From NCBI GenBank assembly GCA_035505915.1, contig DATJQI010000057.1, positions 1-64,000 of the forward strand: a DNA stretch of 64,000 nucleotides. Reading direction: 5' to 3'. Of the stretch, positions 34,590 to 43,863 are shown piece after piece. The notes beneath the pieces were generated by a model that worked only from the letters and a program-made list of their open reading frames with translations, searched no databases and was not told the DNA's origin. Within the stretch, counting starts at the first letter, position 1. The number at the start of each line of letters is the position of its first letter. This DNA is from 40CM-2-70-7 sp035505915. GTDB taxonomy: Bacteria > Gemmatimonadota > Gemmatimonadetes > Gemmatimonadales > GWC2-71-9. The position numbers and the translations under genes are program-made.

Positions 34590-35555
34590 CTAGATCACGC
34601 GCTCACGAGTGCGGCGCTCGAGCAACCGCACCCGGTCGGCCTGACTCCGGTAGGCGCCTTCTTCGGACCGCGCCCGGGGCGCTTTCATCCGGACGCGGTC
34701 GCGCTCCTCCGGATTCGGTACCTTCCAGGTCACGGTCTGCCGCTTCTGGTGACGCATGATCTCGATCTGCACGCTCTCGCCCACGTCGTAGGACCGCAGA
34801 ATCCGCATCGCGTGCGCCGGCGAGGTCGGCTTCCGGTCGCCGATCGACAGGATCACGTCGCCGCTCTTGAGCGGCAGGGTGGAATCCTCGGTGGCCTTCA
34901 CCACCAGGAGCCCGTCGTGCGTGCCGAAGTAATCCCCCAGGTCGGAGTTGAGGGAGACCAGCTCGAGGTTGCACCAGCTGTCCCCGAAGCAGAATCCCAT
35001 GCCGTTACCCGAGCCCCAGTCCTGGACGATGCTCGGGGCCAGGTCCCCGAAGGGGGCCGTCTCCACCCGAGGCATCGGAGGCATCGCGAAGCTGAATCCG
35101 GTCGACGGCATGGTGCCGTTCAGCGAATAGGTCACGTCTTCCGCGACCAGCGTGGCCTTCTTGGTATCCGCGCCGCGCCGGTATTCGAGCTGCACGGTGT
35201 CGCCCGGGTCGAGAGCCTGGGCCAGCTCCACGAGCTTGTTGCCGGGGCCGGACTCATCCGAGTCCTCGGACCGCACGTTGGCGAGCGAAACACCGTTGAA
35301 CTTCGTGACCACATCTCCGGCGCGGAGCCCGGCCTTCTCGGCGGGTCCGCCCGGGGTGATCGCGGACAGGCGCGCCCCGATCTTGTCGGAGTCGGCGTCC
35401 GCGCCGGTGGCGACCACGACCCCGATCCGGGCATGGCTCCCGCTCAGCGTGTACACCATCCCTCCGGAGCGCGGCGCCACGGCGCGTGGCCGTTGCGCGG
35501 CGGCCAGTGCCGGCAGCGCCAGCGTGATCCCCAGGGAAAGCAGCGTGCGATTCAT
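34590..35555 (-). CDS. periplasmic protein with two PDZ domains
   Basis: 321 residues. Signal peptide MNRTLLSLGITLALPALAAAQ. First PDZ about residues 35-125 (GARLSAITPGGPAEKAGLRAGDVVTKFNGVSL), second about 195-280 (GTHDGLLVVKATEDSTLPLKSGDVILSIGDRKP). No protease domain. The C-terminus is strongly basic/acidic (ERDRVRMKAPRAR, LLERRTRERVI). It follows a sigma/anti-sigma pair by 22 bases, so it may take part in envelope-stress sensing by binding exposed C-termini (inference). GAGG precedes the ATG. Confidence 0.85.
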   Translation of the reverse strand: MNRTLLSLGITLALPALAAAQRPRAVAPRSGGMVYTLSGSHARIGVVVATGADADSDKIGARLSAITPGGPAEKAGLRAGDVVTKFNGVSLANVRSEDSDESGPGNKLVELAQALDPGDTVQLEYRRGADTKKATLVAEDVTYSLNGTMPSTGFSFAMPPMPRVETAPFGDLAPSIVQDWGSGNGMGFCFGDSWCNLELVSLNSDLGDYFGTHDGLLVVKATEDSTLPLKSGDVILSIGDRKPTSPAHAMRILRSYDVGESVQIEIMRHQKRQTVTWKVPNPEERDRVRMKAPRARSEEGAYRSQADRVRLLERRTRERVI

Positions 35556-35577
35556 GTTGCCTCGTTCCTTCCGGAGC

Positions 35578-36150
35578 CTAGAGCCCCACGTATGAGGCCC
35601 GGACGACTCGGACCTGGACCAGTTGATTCATCAGGTTCACCCGCTGCTGCCAGAGCTGCAGCTGGGCGTCGACACCGCTGACACTCCGCGTCCCCAGCTG
35701 CCCGTCGATCGCGGCGATCTGATCCTCGAGCTGAGCGATCACCGCGGCGTCCCGCCCGGTCAGCACGCGGCCCTCGGACGCGGACGACCGCAGCCGGTCC
35801 TCGAGCTGCGCCGACGTGGCGCGGGCGCGGGCCAGCTCACCCGCGCGGGCTGAGGGAGGCGCGAAGGGGCGGAAGACCATCACCCCGGCGAGGACGGCCG
35901 CGGCCGCCATCGACCACCCGGCCCACCGGGTGTTCCGGCGCCGCCGCGCGGCCAGCACAGCGGTCCGGATTTCGGGCCAGCGGTCCCGCGCCGGCGACCG
36001 CGGCGGCAGCGCCTTCAGCTGCGCCATCCGCTGGTACAGCGCCTCGAGCTCCTTCCGGCACGCCTCGCAGCCGTCCGCATGCCGCCGGGCCCAGGCCGAG
36101 CCTTCGTTGTCCCGGAGGGCCAGCAGGTCATCCATCGTACAGTGCGTCAT
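35578..36150 (-). CDS. anti-sigma factor with zinc-finger (ZAS) motif
   Basis: 190 residues. N-terminal cytoplasmic anti-sigma domain with the zinc motif H-x3-C-x2-C (RHADGCEACRK), one membrane helix (WAGWSMAAAAVLAGVMVF, about 80-97) and a periplasmic coiled-coil-like domain (ELARARATSAQLEDRL through QQRVNLMNQLVQVRV). Starts immediately after the sigma factor stop, with GGAGG 5 bases upstream. It would hold the sigma factor inactive until an envelope signal. Confidence 0.88.
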   Translation of the reverse strand: MTHCTMDDLLALRDNEGSAWARRHADGCEACRKELEALYQRMAQLKALPPRSPARDRWPEIRTAVLAARRRRNTRWAGWSMAAAAVLAGVMVFRPFAPPSARAGELARARATSAQLEDRLRSSASEGRVLTGRDAAVIAQLEDQIAAIDGQLGTRSVSGVDAQLQLWQQRVNLMNQLVQVRVVRASYVGL

Positions 36151-36687
36151 CTAGGCCTCCGGCCCGGCGGCGAGCAGCTTCCGCAGTCGCGCGTGCGACC
36201 GAGCCAGCTGGGATTTCGAGAAGCTCACCGTCTTACCCATCATCTCCGCGATCTCTTCGTGCGTGTAGCCTTCGACATCGTGCATCCAGACCACCGCCCG
36301 CCCGGTGTCGCTCAGGTGCTCGAGCGCGCGCTCCAGATCGAGGTTCATGCCCACCGCCGCCGCCGGCGCGCCGCCCGCCGTGGTCTCGTCGAACTCGTCG
36401 GCGGCCCGGACCGCCTCGCGACGGATCTTCATCAGGGCCTTGGACGCGGCGATCTGCCGTACCCAGCCCCACAAGTGCCCGTCGCCCCGGTAGGTCCCGA
36501 TGCTCTTGACCACCTCCAGGAACGTCTCCTGCAGCACGTCTTCCGCGTCCTCGGCGTTCCGGAGGATCCGCCGCGCCAGGTTGTAAACCGGCGTCTCGAA
36601 GGCGCGGTAGAGCCCCTCGAGGGCGTCGAGGTCGCCGCTCTTGGCGCGGGCAACCAGGATGTCCGAAACGGCAAGTGAGATGGTCAT
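36151..36687 (-). CDS. ECF sigma factor (RpoE-like)
   Basis: 178 residues. Region 2 (LEGLYRAFETPVYNLARRILRNAEDAEDVLQETFLEV) and region 4 (LEHLSDTGRAVVWMHDVEGYTHEEIAEMMGKTVSFSKSQLARSHARLRKLL) are visible at residues ~25-95 and ~120-175. It directs transcription of an envelope or stress regulon and is paired with the downstream anti-sigma. A TACCTT box sits 7 bases before the ATG; GGGAG abuts the ATG too closely to be a normal ribosome-binding site, so a leaderless start is possible. Confidence 0.92.
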   Translation of the reverse strand: MTISLAVSDILVARAKSGDLDALEGLYRAFETPVYNLARRILRNAEDAEDVLQETFLEVVKSIGTYRGDGHLWGWVRQIAASKALMKIRREAVRAADEFDETTAGGAPAAAVGMNLDLERALEHLSDTGRAVVWMHDVEGYTHEEIAEMMGKTVSFSKSQLARSHARLRKLLAAGPEA

Positions 36688-36731
36688 CTCCCGTAAGGTA
36701 TGATGCGCGTAGGGGGTAGCCCGTCGCAGTT

Positions 36732-36818
36732 CGGGAGCCGGGAGGCGGGAGCCGTCGAAGTCCCGCTAACGGAAGCTCCCCCTCCCGGACTCAGACGGCT
36801 CCCGGCTCCCGGCACCCG
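36732..36818. repeat. imperfect 25-bp inverted repeat in an intergenic region
   Basis: Left arm 36732-36756 (begins CGGGAGCCGGG) and right arm 36794-36818 (begins GACGGCTCCCGG) pair at 23 of 25 positions around a 37-base loop. It occupies most of the 183-base gap between the ECF sigma gene and the VIT-family gene. The arms are made of degenerate CGGGAGC units. It could be a cruciform, a bidirectional attenuator or a dispersed repeat. Confidence 0.75.
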
Positions 36819-36870
36819 TTAAGTCACTACGCCATTTCCACTTATCCCGTTTCAGGCTAGCTTCCCCGCC

Positions 36871-37986
36871 ATGTCCGATCACGCGACACCCCACCTCTGG
36901 CTCGAGCACTGGCAGGACGAGTCGGACGCGGCGTTCCTGTACGGCGTTTTGGGCTCGGTGGAGCGAGACCCCAAGAAGCGCGACGTCTATACCCGGCTCG
37001 CGGACGTCGAGCAGCGGCACACGCGGCTCTGGGCCAAGCTCCTGAACGACAACGGCCACGCGGTCCCGGCCGGGCTGGCCGCCCCCTCCGTCGAAGCCCG
37101 GATCAAGGCGCGAATGGGCCGATGGTTCGGGCCGGGCTTTCTCCTCCCGCTCCTGCTGCGCGAGGAGGGCCGTGAAGTGAAGGGCTACATGGACCTGCAC
37201 GAGACGTCGCACGCCGGGGACGCGCGCGCGGTGTCGCTCACGCTCGCGAAGGAATCGGCGGAGCACGCGCAGACGCTCGCGGGCCTCGCGGGGGAGAGCG
37301 CCGAGCCGTGGCATCAGACGGAGTCCGGCGGATTCCTCCGGAACGTCGTGTACGGATTCAACGACGGGCTCACCGCGAACTTCGGCCTGGTGGCGGGCGT
37401 CATCGGCGCCGCGGTCCAGCCTCACATGATCCTGCTGTCCGGCGCCGCCGGCATGATCGCGGACGCCCTGTCGATGGGCGCCTCGGGGTACCTCGCCGCG
37501 AAGAGCGAGCAGGAGGTGTACGCGCACGAGATCGCGATGGAGAAGGAAGAGATCCGGGTGATGCCGGACGTCGAAGAAGAAGAGCTGGCGCTCGTCTACG
37601 AGGCGAAGGGGATCGACCGGACCGAAGCCCGGCGGATCGCGGCCGAGGTGATGCGGGATCCGCAGCGGGCGCTGGACGAGCAGGTGCGCGAGGAGCTGAA
37701 GATCGGGGAGGCCCGCTCCACGCCGTTCCGCGAGGGATGGGTGACCGGGGTCTCGACCGCCGTCGGCGCTTTCATTCCCGTCGCGCCGTTCCTGGTGCTC
37801 TCGGGCCCCGCGGCGGTCTGGACCGCCTTCGGGCTCGCGATGGCGTCCCACTTCGCCGTGGGCGCCGCGCGCAGCTTCTTCACCGGCCGCGGGATCTTCC
37901 GCTCCGGACTCGACATGTTCGTGGTCGGCCTGGGTGTGGCGGGCGTCGGCTACGTGGTGGGAGATCTGCTGGCGAAGACTCTCTAG
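36871..37986 (+). CDS. ferritin-like/VIT1 fusion iron exporter (MbfA type)
   Basis: 371 residues. N-terminal ferritin-like (erythrin/rubrerythrin) domain with E-x2-H iron ligands (ADVEQRHTRL, KESAEHAQTL), then a VIT1/CCC1 domain starting GFNDGLTANFGLVAGVIGAA, with IADALSMGASGYLAAKSEQEVY and three further C-terminal helices. Members of this membrane-bound ferritin family export iron or manganese and protect from peroxide. TAGCTT lies 7 bases before the ATG with a TTTCCA -35 candidate 17 bases further up and no Shine-Dalgarno (leaderless candidate). Confidence 0.9.
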   Translation: MSDHATPHLWLEHWQDESDAAFLYGVLGSVERDPKKRDVYTRLADVEQRHTRLWAKLLNDNGHAVPAGLAAPSVEARIKARMGRWFGPGFLLPLLLREEGREVKGYMDLHETSHAGDARAVSLTLAKESAEHAQTLAGLAGESAEPWHQTESGGFLRNVVYGFNDGLTANFGLVAGVIGAAVQPHMILLSGAAGMIADALSMGASGYLAAKSEQEVYAHEIAMEKEEIRVMPDVEEEELALVYEAKGIDRTEARRIAAEVMRDPQRALDEQVREELKIGEARSTPFREGWVTGVSTAVGAFIPVAPFLVLSGPAAVWTAFGLAMASHFAVGAARSFFTGRGIFRSGLDMFVVGLGVAGVGYVVGDLLAKTL

Positions 37987-40394
37987 ACGACGATGTTGGT
38001 TACGCGGTCTTGGACGTAGATCACCTTTTTCGGCTCTTTCCCTTCCAAGAACTTCTTCACGCTGTCGAGCTGGACTGCCAGCGTCCACACTTGTTCCTTG
38101 GTAGCGCCGGGCGCCACCAAGAGAGTGCCACGAAGCTTACCGTTCACCTGCACGGCGATCTCCACACTCCCCGCGGCAGCCAGGGCGTCGTCCACCTCCG
38201 GCCAGTGCTGATCGAATACGGACCGGTCTGGCGCATCGCCAACCATGGTCCACAGCTCCTCGGCGAAATGCGGCGCATAAGGCGCGAGCAGGATGATGAG
38301 GCGCCCGATCGAGGTCTTCGTGGCCGCGTTCTTTTCCCGCACCAGATTGACGTACTCCATCATCGCGGAGATCGCCGTGTTGTAGCTGAGCGACTCCGTG
38401 TCGACCCCAACCTTGCGGATGGTCTGATGCAGCTTGGTCAGCACCTCGGCGGGCACCGGTCCGTCCGTCACCACCGCGGCTTCATGGGCCAGCGCCCACA
38501 CCTTTTCGAGAAAGCGCCGGACGCCGATGATCCCCTCGTCCCGGAAGTCCCCGCCCTCCTGAAACGGCCCCAGGAACATCAGGTACATCCGGAAGGTGTC
38601 CGCGCCCCACTTCTGGATGTAGGTGTCCGGGACCACGACGTTGCCCCGGGACTTGGACATCTTGGACCCGTCCTTGATGATCATCCCGTGGGCGCGGAAG
38701 ACCGGGAACGGCTCCTCGAAATTCACGAGCCCCAGGTCCTTCAGGACCATGGTCGTGAACCGCGAGTACAGAAGATGGAGCACGGCGTGCTCGTTCCCGC
38801 CGATGTAGGTGGTCACGGGCAGCCAGGTCTTGGTGCGCGCCGGGTCGAAAGGCCGGTCCGTGAACTCGGTCGACGGGTAACGCAGGAAGTACCAGGCCGA
38901 GTCGAGGAAGGTGTCCGAGACGTCGGTCTCCCGGCGCCCTTCCCCGCCGCACTGCGGGCACTTCACGAAGTACCACTCCCGGTGCCGCGCCAGCGGGCTC
39001 ACCCCGGTGTCGTCGGGCCGGAAGTCCTCGATGGGCGGCAGAAGCACCGGCAGGTCCCGTTCCGGCACGCCCACCGGCCCGCACTTGTCGCAATAGATGA
39101 TGGGGATGGGCGGACCCCAGTACCGCTGCCGGGAGATGCACCAGTCGTGGAGCCGGAACTGCACCCGCGGCGTCGCCGCTCCGCGGGCGGCGAGCCAGGC
39201 CACGATCTTGAACCGCGCCTCGGCGGAGGGAAGGCCGTCGAACTCGCCGGAATTGCACAGCACCCCGTCGTCTCCCACGAACGGCAGCGGCCCGTCTCCC
39301 TTCACCACCGGCCGGATGGGGAGGCCGAACTTGGTGGCGAATTCGTGGTCCCGTTCGTCGTGGGCGGGGACGGCCATGATCGCGCCGGTCCCGTAGTCCA
39401 TCAGCACGTAGTCGGCGATCCAGATCGGAATCGCCTCCCCGGTGGCGGGGTTCCGGACGTACGAGCCCAGGAACACGCCGGTCTTGGTGGTGTCCCCCAC
39501 CCGCCGCGTCACGAGGTCCTTGGCCTGCGCTTCGCGCTGATAACCCCGCACGGCGGCCCGCTGCTCCCGCGCGGTGAGCGTGTCGACGAGCGGGTGCTCG
39601 GGAGCCAGCACCAGGTAGGTGGCGCCGAACACGGTGTCGGGCCGGGTGGTGAACACGGTGAGCTTCTGACCCGCGGGAGTCTCGAATACGAGCTCCGCCC
39701 CTTCGCTCCGTCCGATCCAGTTGCGCTGGAGGGTACGGGTCGATTCGGACCAGTCGAGCCGGTCCAGGTTGTCGAGGAGCCGCTGGGCGTGGGTGGTGAT
39801 CGAGAAGAACCACTGCTCGAGAAAGCGCTGCTCGACGGCCGTCCCGCACCGCTCGCACCGCCCGTCGATGACCTGTTCGTTGGCCAGGACGGTCTTGTCC
39901 TTCGGACACCAGTTCACGGCCGCGCGCTTCTTGTAGGCCAGCCCCGCCTTGAAAAGCTGCAGGAAGAGCCACTGGGTCCACTTGTAGTACGCGGGATCGG
40001 TGGTGGCCAGCTCGTGGCGCCAGTCGAACATCCCGCCCAGCCGGTGCAGCTGCGTGCGGAAGGCGTCGATGTTCCGGGGGATGAGCTTCGCCGGGTGGGT
40101 CCCGATGCTGATGGCGTAGTTCTCGGAATGGATGCCGAACGCGTCGTACCCGATGGGCTCGAATACCGTGAAGCCCTGGAGCCGCTTGAAGCGGCCGAAG
40201 ATGTCGGCCCCGGTGAACGCGAACATGTTCCCCACGTGGAGCCCTTCGGCCGACGGGTAGGGGAACATCATCAGGTTGAAGAACGGCTGGCGCGGGGGGT
40301 GATCGAGGTCGGGCTCGTTGGTGTGGCGCTCCTCCCAACGGGCCTGCCACCGGGCTTCCACCGCCGCCGGATCGTACGCGGGCGCTTGCGACAT
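37983..40394 (-). CDS. leuS: leucyl-tRNA synthetase
   Basis: 803 residues, the usual bacterial length. Class I signature in the form HVGN within FPYPSAEGLHVGNMFAFT-like N-terminus, an editing (CP1) domain, zinc-ribbon cysteines (WCPKDKTVL, CERCG and CDKCGPVGV), the KMSKS loop (DGSKMSKSRGN) and the anticodon-binding plus C-terminal domains ending in KKVIYVQDRVTNIVV. A TAGCTT box is 9 bases ahead of the ATG. Divergent from the chemoreceptor gene. Confidence 0.97.
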   Translation of the reverse strand: MSQAPAYDPAAVEARWQARWEERHTNEPDLDHPPRQPFFNLMMFPYPSAEGLHVGNMFAFTGADIFGRFKRLQGFTVFEPIGYDAFGIHSENYAISIGTHPAKLIPRNIDAFRTQLHRLGGMFDWRHELATTDPAYYKWTQWLFLQLFKAGLAYKKRAAVNWCPKDKTVLANEQVIDGRCERCGTAVEQRFLEQWFFSITTHAQRLLDNLDRLDWSESTRTLQRNWIGRSEGAELVFETPAGQKLTVFTTRPDTVFGATYLVLAPEHPLVDTLTAREQRAAVRGYQREAQAKDLVTRRVGDTTKTGVFLGSYVRNPATGEAIPIWIADYVLMDYGTGAIMAVPAHDERDHEFATKFGLPIRPVVKGDGPLPFVGDDGVLCNSGEFDGLPSAEARFKIVAWLAARGAATPRVQFRLHDWCISRQRYWGPPIPIIYCDKCGPVGVPERDLPVLLPPIEDFRPDDTGVSPLARHREWYFVKCPQCGGEGRRETDVSDTFLDSAWYFLRYPSTEFTDRPFDPARTKTWLPVTTYIGGNEHAVLHLLYSRFTTMVLKDLGLVNFEEPFPVFRAHGMIIKDGSKMSKSRGNVVVPDTYIQKWGADTFRMYLMFLGPFQEGGDFRDEGIIGVRRFLEKVWALAHEAAVVTDGPVPAEVLTKLHQTIRKVGVDTESLSYNTAISAMMEYVNLVREKNAATKTSIGRLIILLAPYAPHFAEELWTMVGDAPDRSVFDQHWPEVDDALAAAGSVEIAVQVNGKLRGTLLVAPGATKEQVWTLAVQLDSVKKFLEGKEPKKVIYVQDRVTNIVV

Positions 40395-40456
40395 AAGTGC
40401 CTGAAGCTAAACGGCCTTGCCCGCCCGTGAAACCCACCATACCTTCGCGCCAACCC

Positions 40457-42547
40457 ATGCCGAGCGACACCCAGCAACTCCGTCAGCGGTTCCTTCTGGC
40501 CGGCGTCGGTGCGGCCTTCGCCCTCCTGCTCCTGCTGGCCGTGGTCGCCGGAAACGCCGCGACGGCCTTCCTGCGCAACCAGGCGAACGTCCGGAGCCGG
40601 GACGTCGCCACGCGGATCGCCGGCGCAGTCACCCAGTATCTCCACGAGCGCCGCCGCGACGCGGACGCCCTGGCCGCGTCACCCGCGGTGGTAGCCGCCG
40701 CGCGGGCGGCGGGCGAAGCGGCGGTGCGCCGCGGCCTTGCCCACGCGGACTCGGCCACGCTGGCCGGCACCCGCGAGCTGGGCGGTGACCCCGCCCTCGC
40801 GGCGTATCTCCATGACTATCTCGGGTACTCGGAGTTCTCGCGCGTCTTCATCACCGAGAGCCACGGGTTCACGATCATGGGCTCCTCTCCCACCCGGGAC
40901 TTCGCCCAGGGCGGCAAGCTCTGGTGGCGCCAGGCCATGGCGCAGGGAGTCTTCGCCGGCCCCCCGGCGCTCGACTCGATGACCACGCTCATGTCGATGG
41001 AGTACGACGTCGCCATCCGGCCGGCTCAGAGCGCCCGGCCGCTGGGCGTCCTCCGCGCCGTCTTCCCTCTGCAGCGCCTCGCCCCGGTCATCGCGGGCGT
41101 CGCCGGAGGCCGCGCCTACACCCAGGTGGTGGACGGCCAGGGACGGCTCGTGAGTGCCGATTCCGGCGGCGGGCTGCTCCAGACCGTCGCGGACGCCGCG
41201 AAGATCCCGGCGGCCGATACGGCGGTGACCACCGTCCTCACCACGCCGCGCGGCGACGAGCTGATCGTGGCCGTGCCCGCGAACGACGGGCGCTGGCGCG
41301 TGCTCTACCGCGAGCCGGCGGCCGCGGCCTATGCGGGCGCCGCCACCGCCCGCCGGTCCATCTGGCTCGGCGCCCTGGTGCTCTTGATCGTCACGGTGGG
41401 GATGCTGGCCGCGCTCGCGGGCTGGCTCAACCGCCGGGTGACCGAGCCGGTCCGGGAGGCGGGCCGGATCGCCGGGCGCGTGGCGGCGGGGGACCTCTCG
41501 GTGACCGTTTCGGCCGCGAGAGAGCGCACGGCCGAGGTGGCGGAGCTGATCTCCTCGATCCAGTCGATGGTGGTGGCCCTGCGGCGTCTGGTGGGCGCCA
41601 TCCGCACCGCCGCCGACGAGTCCGCGGCGATGGCGTCCGAGATCTCGGCGTCGACCGAGGAGATGAGCGCCTCCACCGAGGAGATGAGCGCGACGTGCCA
41701 GGACCTCACCAGCCGCGCGGCCGACCAGGCCCAGCTGATCCGCCAGGCGGCGGACGAGGCGGCCAAGATCCTCGGCATCACGACCACGCTGGCGGCCGGG
41801 GCCGCGGAGGCGGCCCGGCGCAACGGCGACCTGGTGGGCGTGTCCAAGCGCCACCGGGACACCCTCGATCAAAGCACCGCCCAGCTGGCCAAGCTCGCGG
41901 CCGACGTGCAGCAGGGCGTGGCGGAGGCTCAGGCGCTCGCGACGGCGGGCGCGGAGATCGAGCGGTTCGTCGCCAAGGCCAAGGCCGTCGCCACCCAGAC
42001 CAATACGCTGGCGCTGAACGCGGCCATCGAAGCGGCCCGGGCGGGCCCGCAGGGCCGCGGCTTCGCCGTCGTCGCGGACGAAGTGCGCAAGCTCGCGTCC
42101 CAGGCGGCGCTGTCCGCCGAGGAGACCGCCGCGACGGTCCGGGACGTGCTTTCACGCATCCAGGCGACGCGGGACCGCCTGACCCGGCTGGCCGCCGCCG
42201 GCGCCGCCGCGCAGACCGCGGCCCAGTCCGCCGCCGAGGGACTCGGGACGGTGGCGACCACGGCCGAGGCGAACGACGCCTGGAGCCGGGAGATCGCGAG
42301 TTCGGCGGACGCGGTGCGGCAGCTGGTGGAGGAGATCGCGAACCGGCTCACCACGGTCGCGAAGGGCACCCAGGAGCTCCTGGCGTCGGCGGAGGAGATC
42401 GCCGCGTCCAGCGAGGAGCAGAGCGCGTCCACGCAGGAAATCGCTTCCTCCGCCCATCAGCTCGCCACGGCGGCCGACTCCCTGACCGCGGCGGTGCAGA
42501 CGTTCCGGCTGATGGCCGACGAGCCGAAGCGGGCCGCGGCCGACTAG
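40457..42547 (+). CDS. methyl-accepting chemotaxis protein with periplasmic Cache-like domain
   Basis: 696 residues. TM1 (about 15-36), extracytoplasmic dCache-type sensor (about 40-290), TM2 (about 300-322), HAMP (323-380) and a cytoplasmic methyl-accepting domain whose hairpin tip reads ALNAAIEAARAGPQGRGFAVVADE. No C-terminal CheR-binding pentapeptide. There are no che genes in the window, so it works with a kinase array encoded elsewhere. A TACCTT box is 11 bases before the ATG and no Shine-Dalgarno is seen. Confidence 0.93.
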   Translation: MPSDTQQLRQRFLLAGVGAAFALLLLLAVVAGNAATAFLRNQANVRSRDVATRIAGAVTQYLHERRRDADALAASPAVVAAARAAGEAAVRRGLAHADSATLAGTRELGGDPALAAYLHDYLGYSEFSRVFITESHGFTIMGSSPTRDFAQGGKLWWRQAMAQGVFAGPPALDSMTTLMSMEYDVAIRPAQSARPLGVLRAVFPLQRLAPVIAGVAGGRAYTQVVDGQGRLVSADSGGGLLQTVADAAKIPAADTAVTTVLTTPRGDELIVAVPANDGRWRVLYREPAAAAYAGAATARRSIWLGALVLLIVTVGMLAALAGWLNRRVTEPVREAGRIAGRVAAGDLSVTVSAARERTAEVAELISSIQSMVVALRRLVGAIRTAADESAAMASEISASTEEMSASTEEMSATCQDLTSRAADQAQLIRQAADEAAKILGITTTLAAGAAEAARRNGDLVGVSKRHRDTLDQSTAQLAKLAADVQQGVAEAQALATAGAEIERFVAKAKAVATQTNTLALNAAIEAARAGPQGRGFAVVADEVRKLASQAALSAEETAATVRDVLSRIQATRDRLTRLAAAGAAAQTAAQSAAEGLGTVATTAEANDAWSREIASSADAVRQLVEEIANRLTTVAKGTQELLASAEEIAASSEEQSASTQEIASSAHQLATAADSLTAAVQTFRLMADEPKRAAAD

Positions 42548-42557
42548 CCGTTCTTCG

Positions 42558-43844
42558 GTGCAGCGCCGACACCAGTTCCTCATCGCCCGGGCCGCGTATG
42601 TCGGCGTCGTGCTGCTGGCCACCCTCAGTCAGCTCGATTTCTCGCCCGACCTGAACGCGGCCGCCGTGCGGCTGGCCCGCGCGTTCACGCTGTCCCTCGA
42701 GTGGCGCGACGCGATCGACGGCCTCCGCAACCTGGCCCTGTTCGCGGGTCTCGGGGCGGTGTGGGTCGTCACGTCGATCTCGGGAAAGGTCCGGCAGGAG
42801 GTCTGGCGCAGCACCCTGTGGGGATGCGCGATCAGCGTCACCGTCGAGGGCCTGCAGGTCTTTTCCCCCATCCGCACCGCCAGCATCATCGACGTCACCA
42901 CCAACACCCTGGGGACGCTGGGCGGGTCCGTGGTGGTCGCGATGTTGATCACGGAGGTGGTGCGCCGCCGCGGAGCCCGGTCGTACCTGGGCATCCCGAC
43001 TTTCCTGGCGGCCGCCTCCTATCTCCTGGCCGTCGTCTGCGAATCCGTCACCCCCCTCTTCCGCTCGGAACCGGTCAAGGGCGTCTACGGAGGACCCCTG
43101 ATCCGGCTGCGCGCGATGCTGGCGCTGGCCACGCCCTTGTCCCTGGACCAGATCCCCCTGTCGGACATCCCGCTGTACGCCGCGGCGGGCTTTCTCGCGG
43201 TGATGTGGCTGGCGGAGGTGGGGCGGGACGCGACCCGGGGCTGGCGCGGCGTGGCGATCGTTGGAGCCGCCGGCGCCTTCGCGCTGGAGCTCGCGCACGG
43301 GGGGCTCGGAGTGACGATCCGATGGGAGGGAGCCGCCACCGATGCCTCCTCCGTGGTCTTCGGCGCCTGGGCGGCGGCCCGATGGCTGCCCGCCGCCACC
43401 CGGACGTTCCGCGGCGCCGGACGGGCGCGGGCCGCCATCTACGCGTATGCGGCGCTCCTGATGCTCTGGGCCTGGCGTCCGCTCTATCCCCGCGTGGATG
43501 GAGACGAAATCCTGGCGCAGCTCTCCATTCCCCATCTCGTGCCCCTCGAGTCGCTGGCCGTGCGGGCCGACGTCTTCAGCGCCCTGCACGTCGCCCAGCA
43601 GTTCCTGCTCTACCTGCCTCTCGGGGCCCTGCTGGCGGTCTGGCCGCTGCGGAAGAAGGGGTGGTGGGGGAACCTGACTCCGGCCCTGATCCTCGCGGCC
43701 ATCCTCGAGACGGGCCATCTGCTCATCGAAGACCGGTTCTTCGACGTCACGAACTTCCTGATCGCGGCGGCCGGGCTCGCCATCGGGTGGGTGGTGCTGC
43801 GGCGGTCGGGCTATCCGGTGTACGGCGAGTCGCAGGCGGGGTGA
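42558..43844 (+). CDS. VanZ-like family membrane protein
   Basis: 428 residues with two VanZ-like modules (first about 5-140 with GLRNLALFAGLGA and SVTVEGLQVFSPIRTASIIDVTTNTLG; second about 310-425 with the corresponding QQFLLYLPLGALL and LIEDRFFDVTNFLIAAAGLAIGW). About ten membrane helices. VanZ relatives affect glycopeptide sensitivity, but most are uncharacterised. GTG start ten bases after the chemoreceptor stop, so probably co-transcribed. Confidence 0.85.
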   Translation: MQRRHQFLIARAAYVGVVLLATLSQLDFSPDLNAAAVRLARAFTLSLEWRDAIDGLRNLALFAGLGAVWVVTSISGKVRQEVWRSTLWGCAISVTVEGLQVFSPIRTASIIDVTTNTLGTLGGSVVVAMLITEVVRRRGARSYLGIPTFLAAASYLLAVVCESVTPLFRSEPVKGVYGGPLIRLRAMLALATPLSLDQIPLSDIPLYAAAGFLAVMWLAEVGRDATRGWRGVAIVGAAGAFALELAHGGLGVTIRWEGAATDASSVVFGAWAAARWLPAATRTFRGAGRARAAIYAYAALLMLWAWRPLYPRVDGDEILAQLSIPHLVPLESLAVRADVFSALHVAQQFLLYLPLGALLAVWPLRKKGWWGNLTPALILAAILETGHLLIEDRFFDVTNFLIAAAGLAIGWVVLRRSGYPVYGESQAG

Positions 43845-43863
43845 ATCCCCCGCCTCTACCGGC

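Noticed and set aside
37308..40430. Long plus-strand open frame over leuS
   Set aside because: Antisense shadow of a complete leucyl-tRNA synthetase with all its motifs.
40397..40456. Extended start of the chemoreceptor upstream of 40457
   Set aside because: The extra residues are Pro/Arg/Lys-rich, overlap the leuS promoter region and precede the natural TM1 start; ATG 40457 is better.
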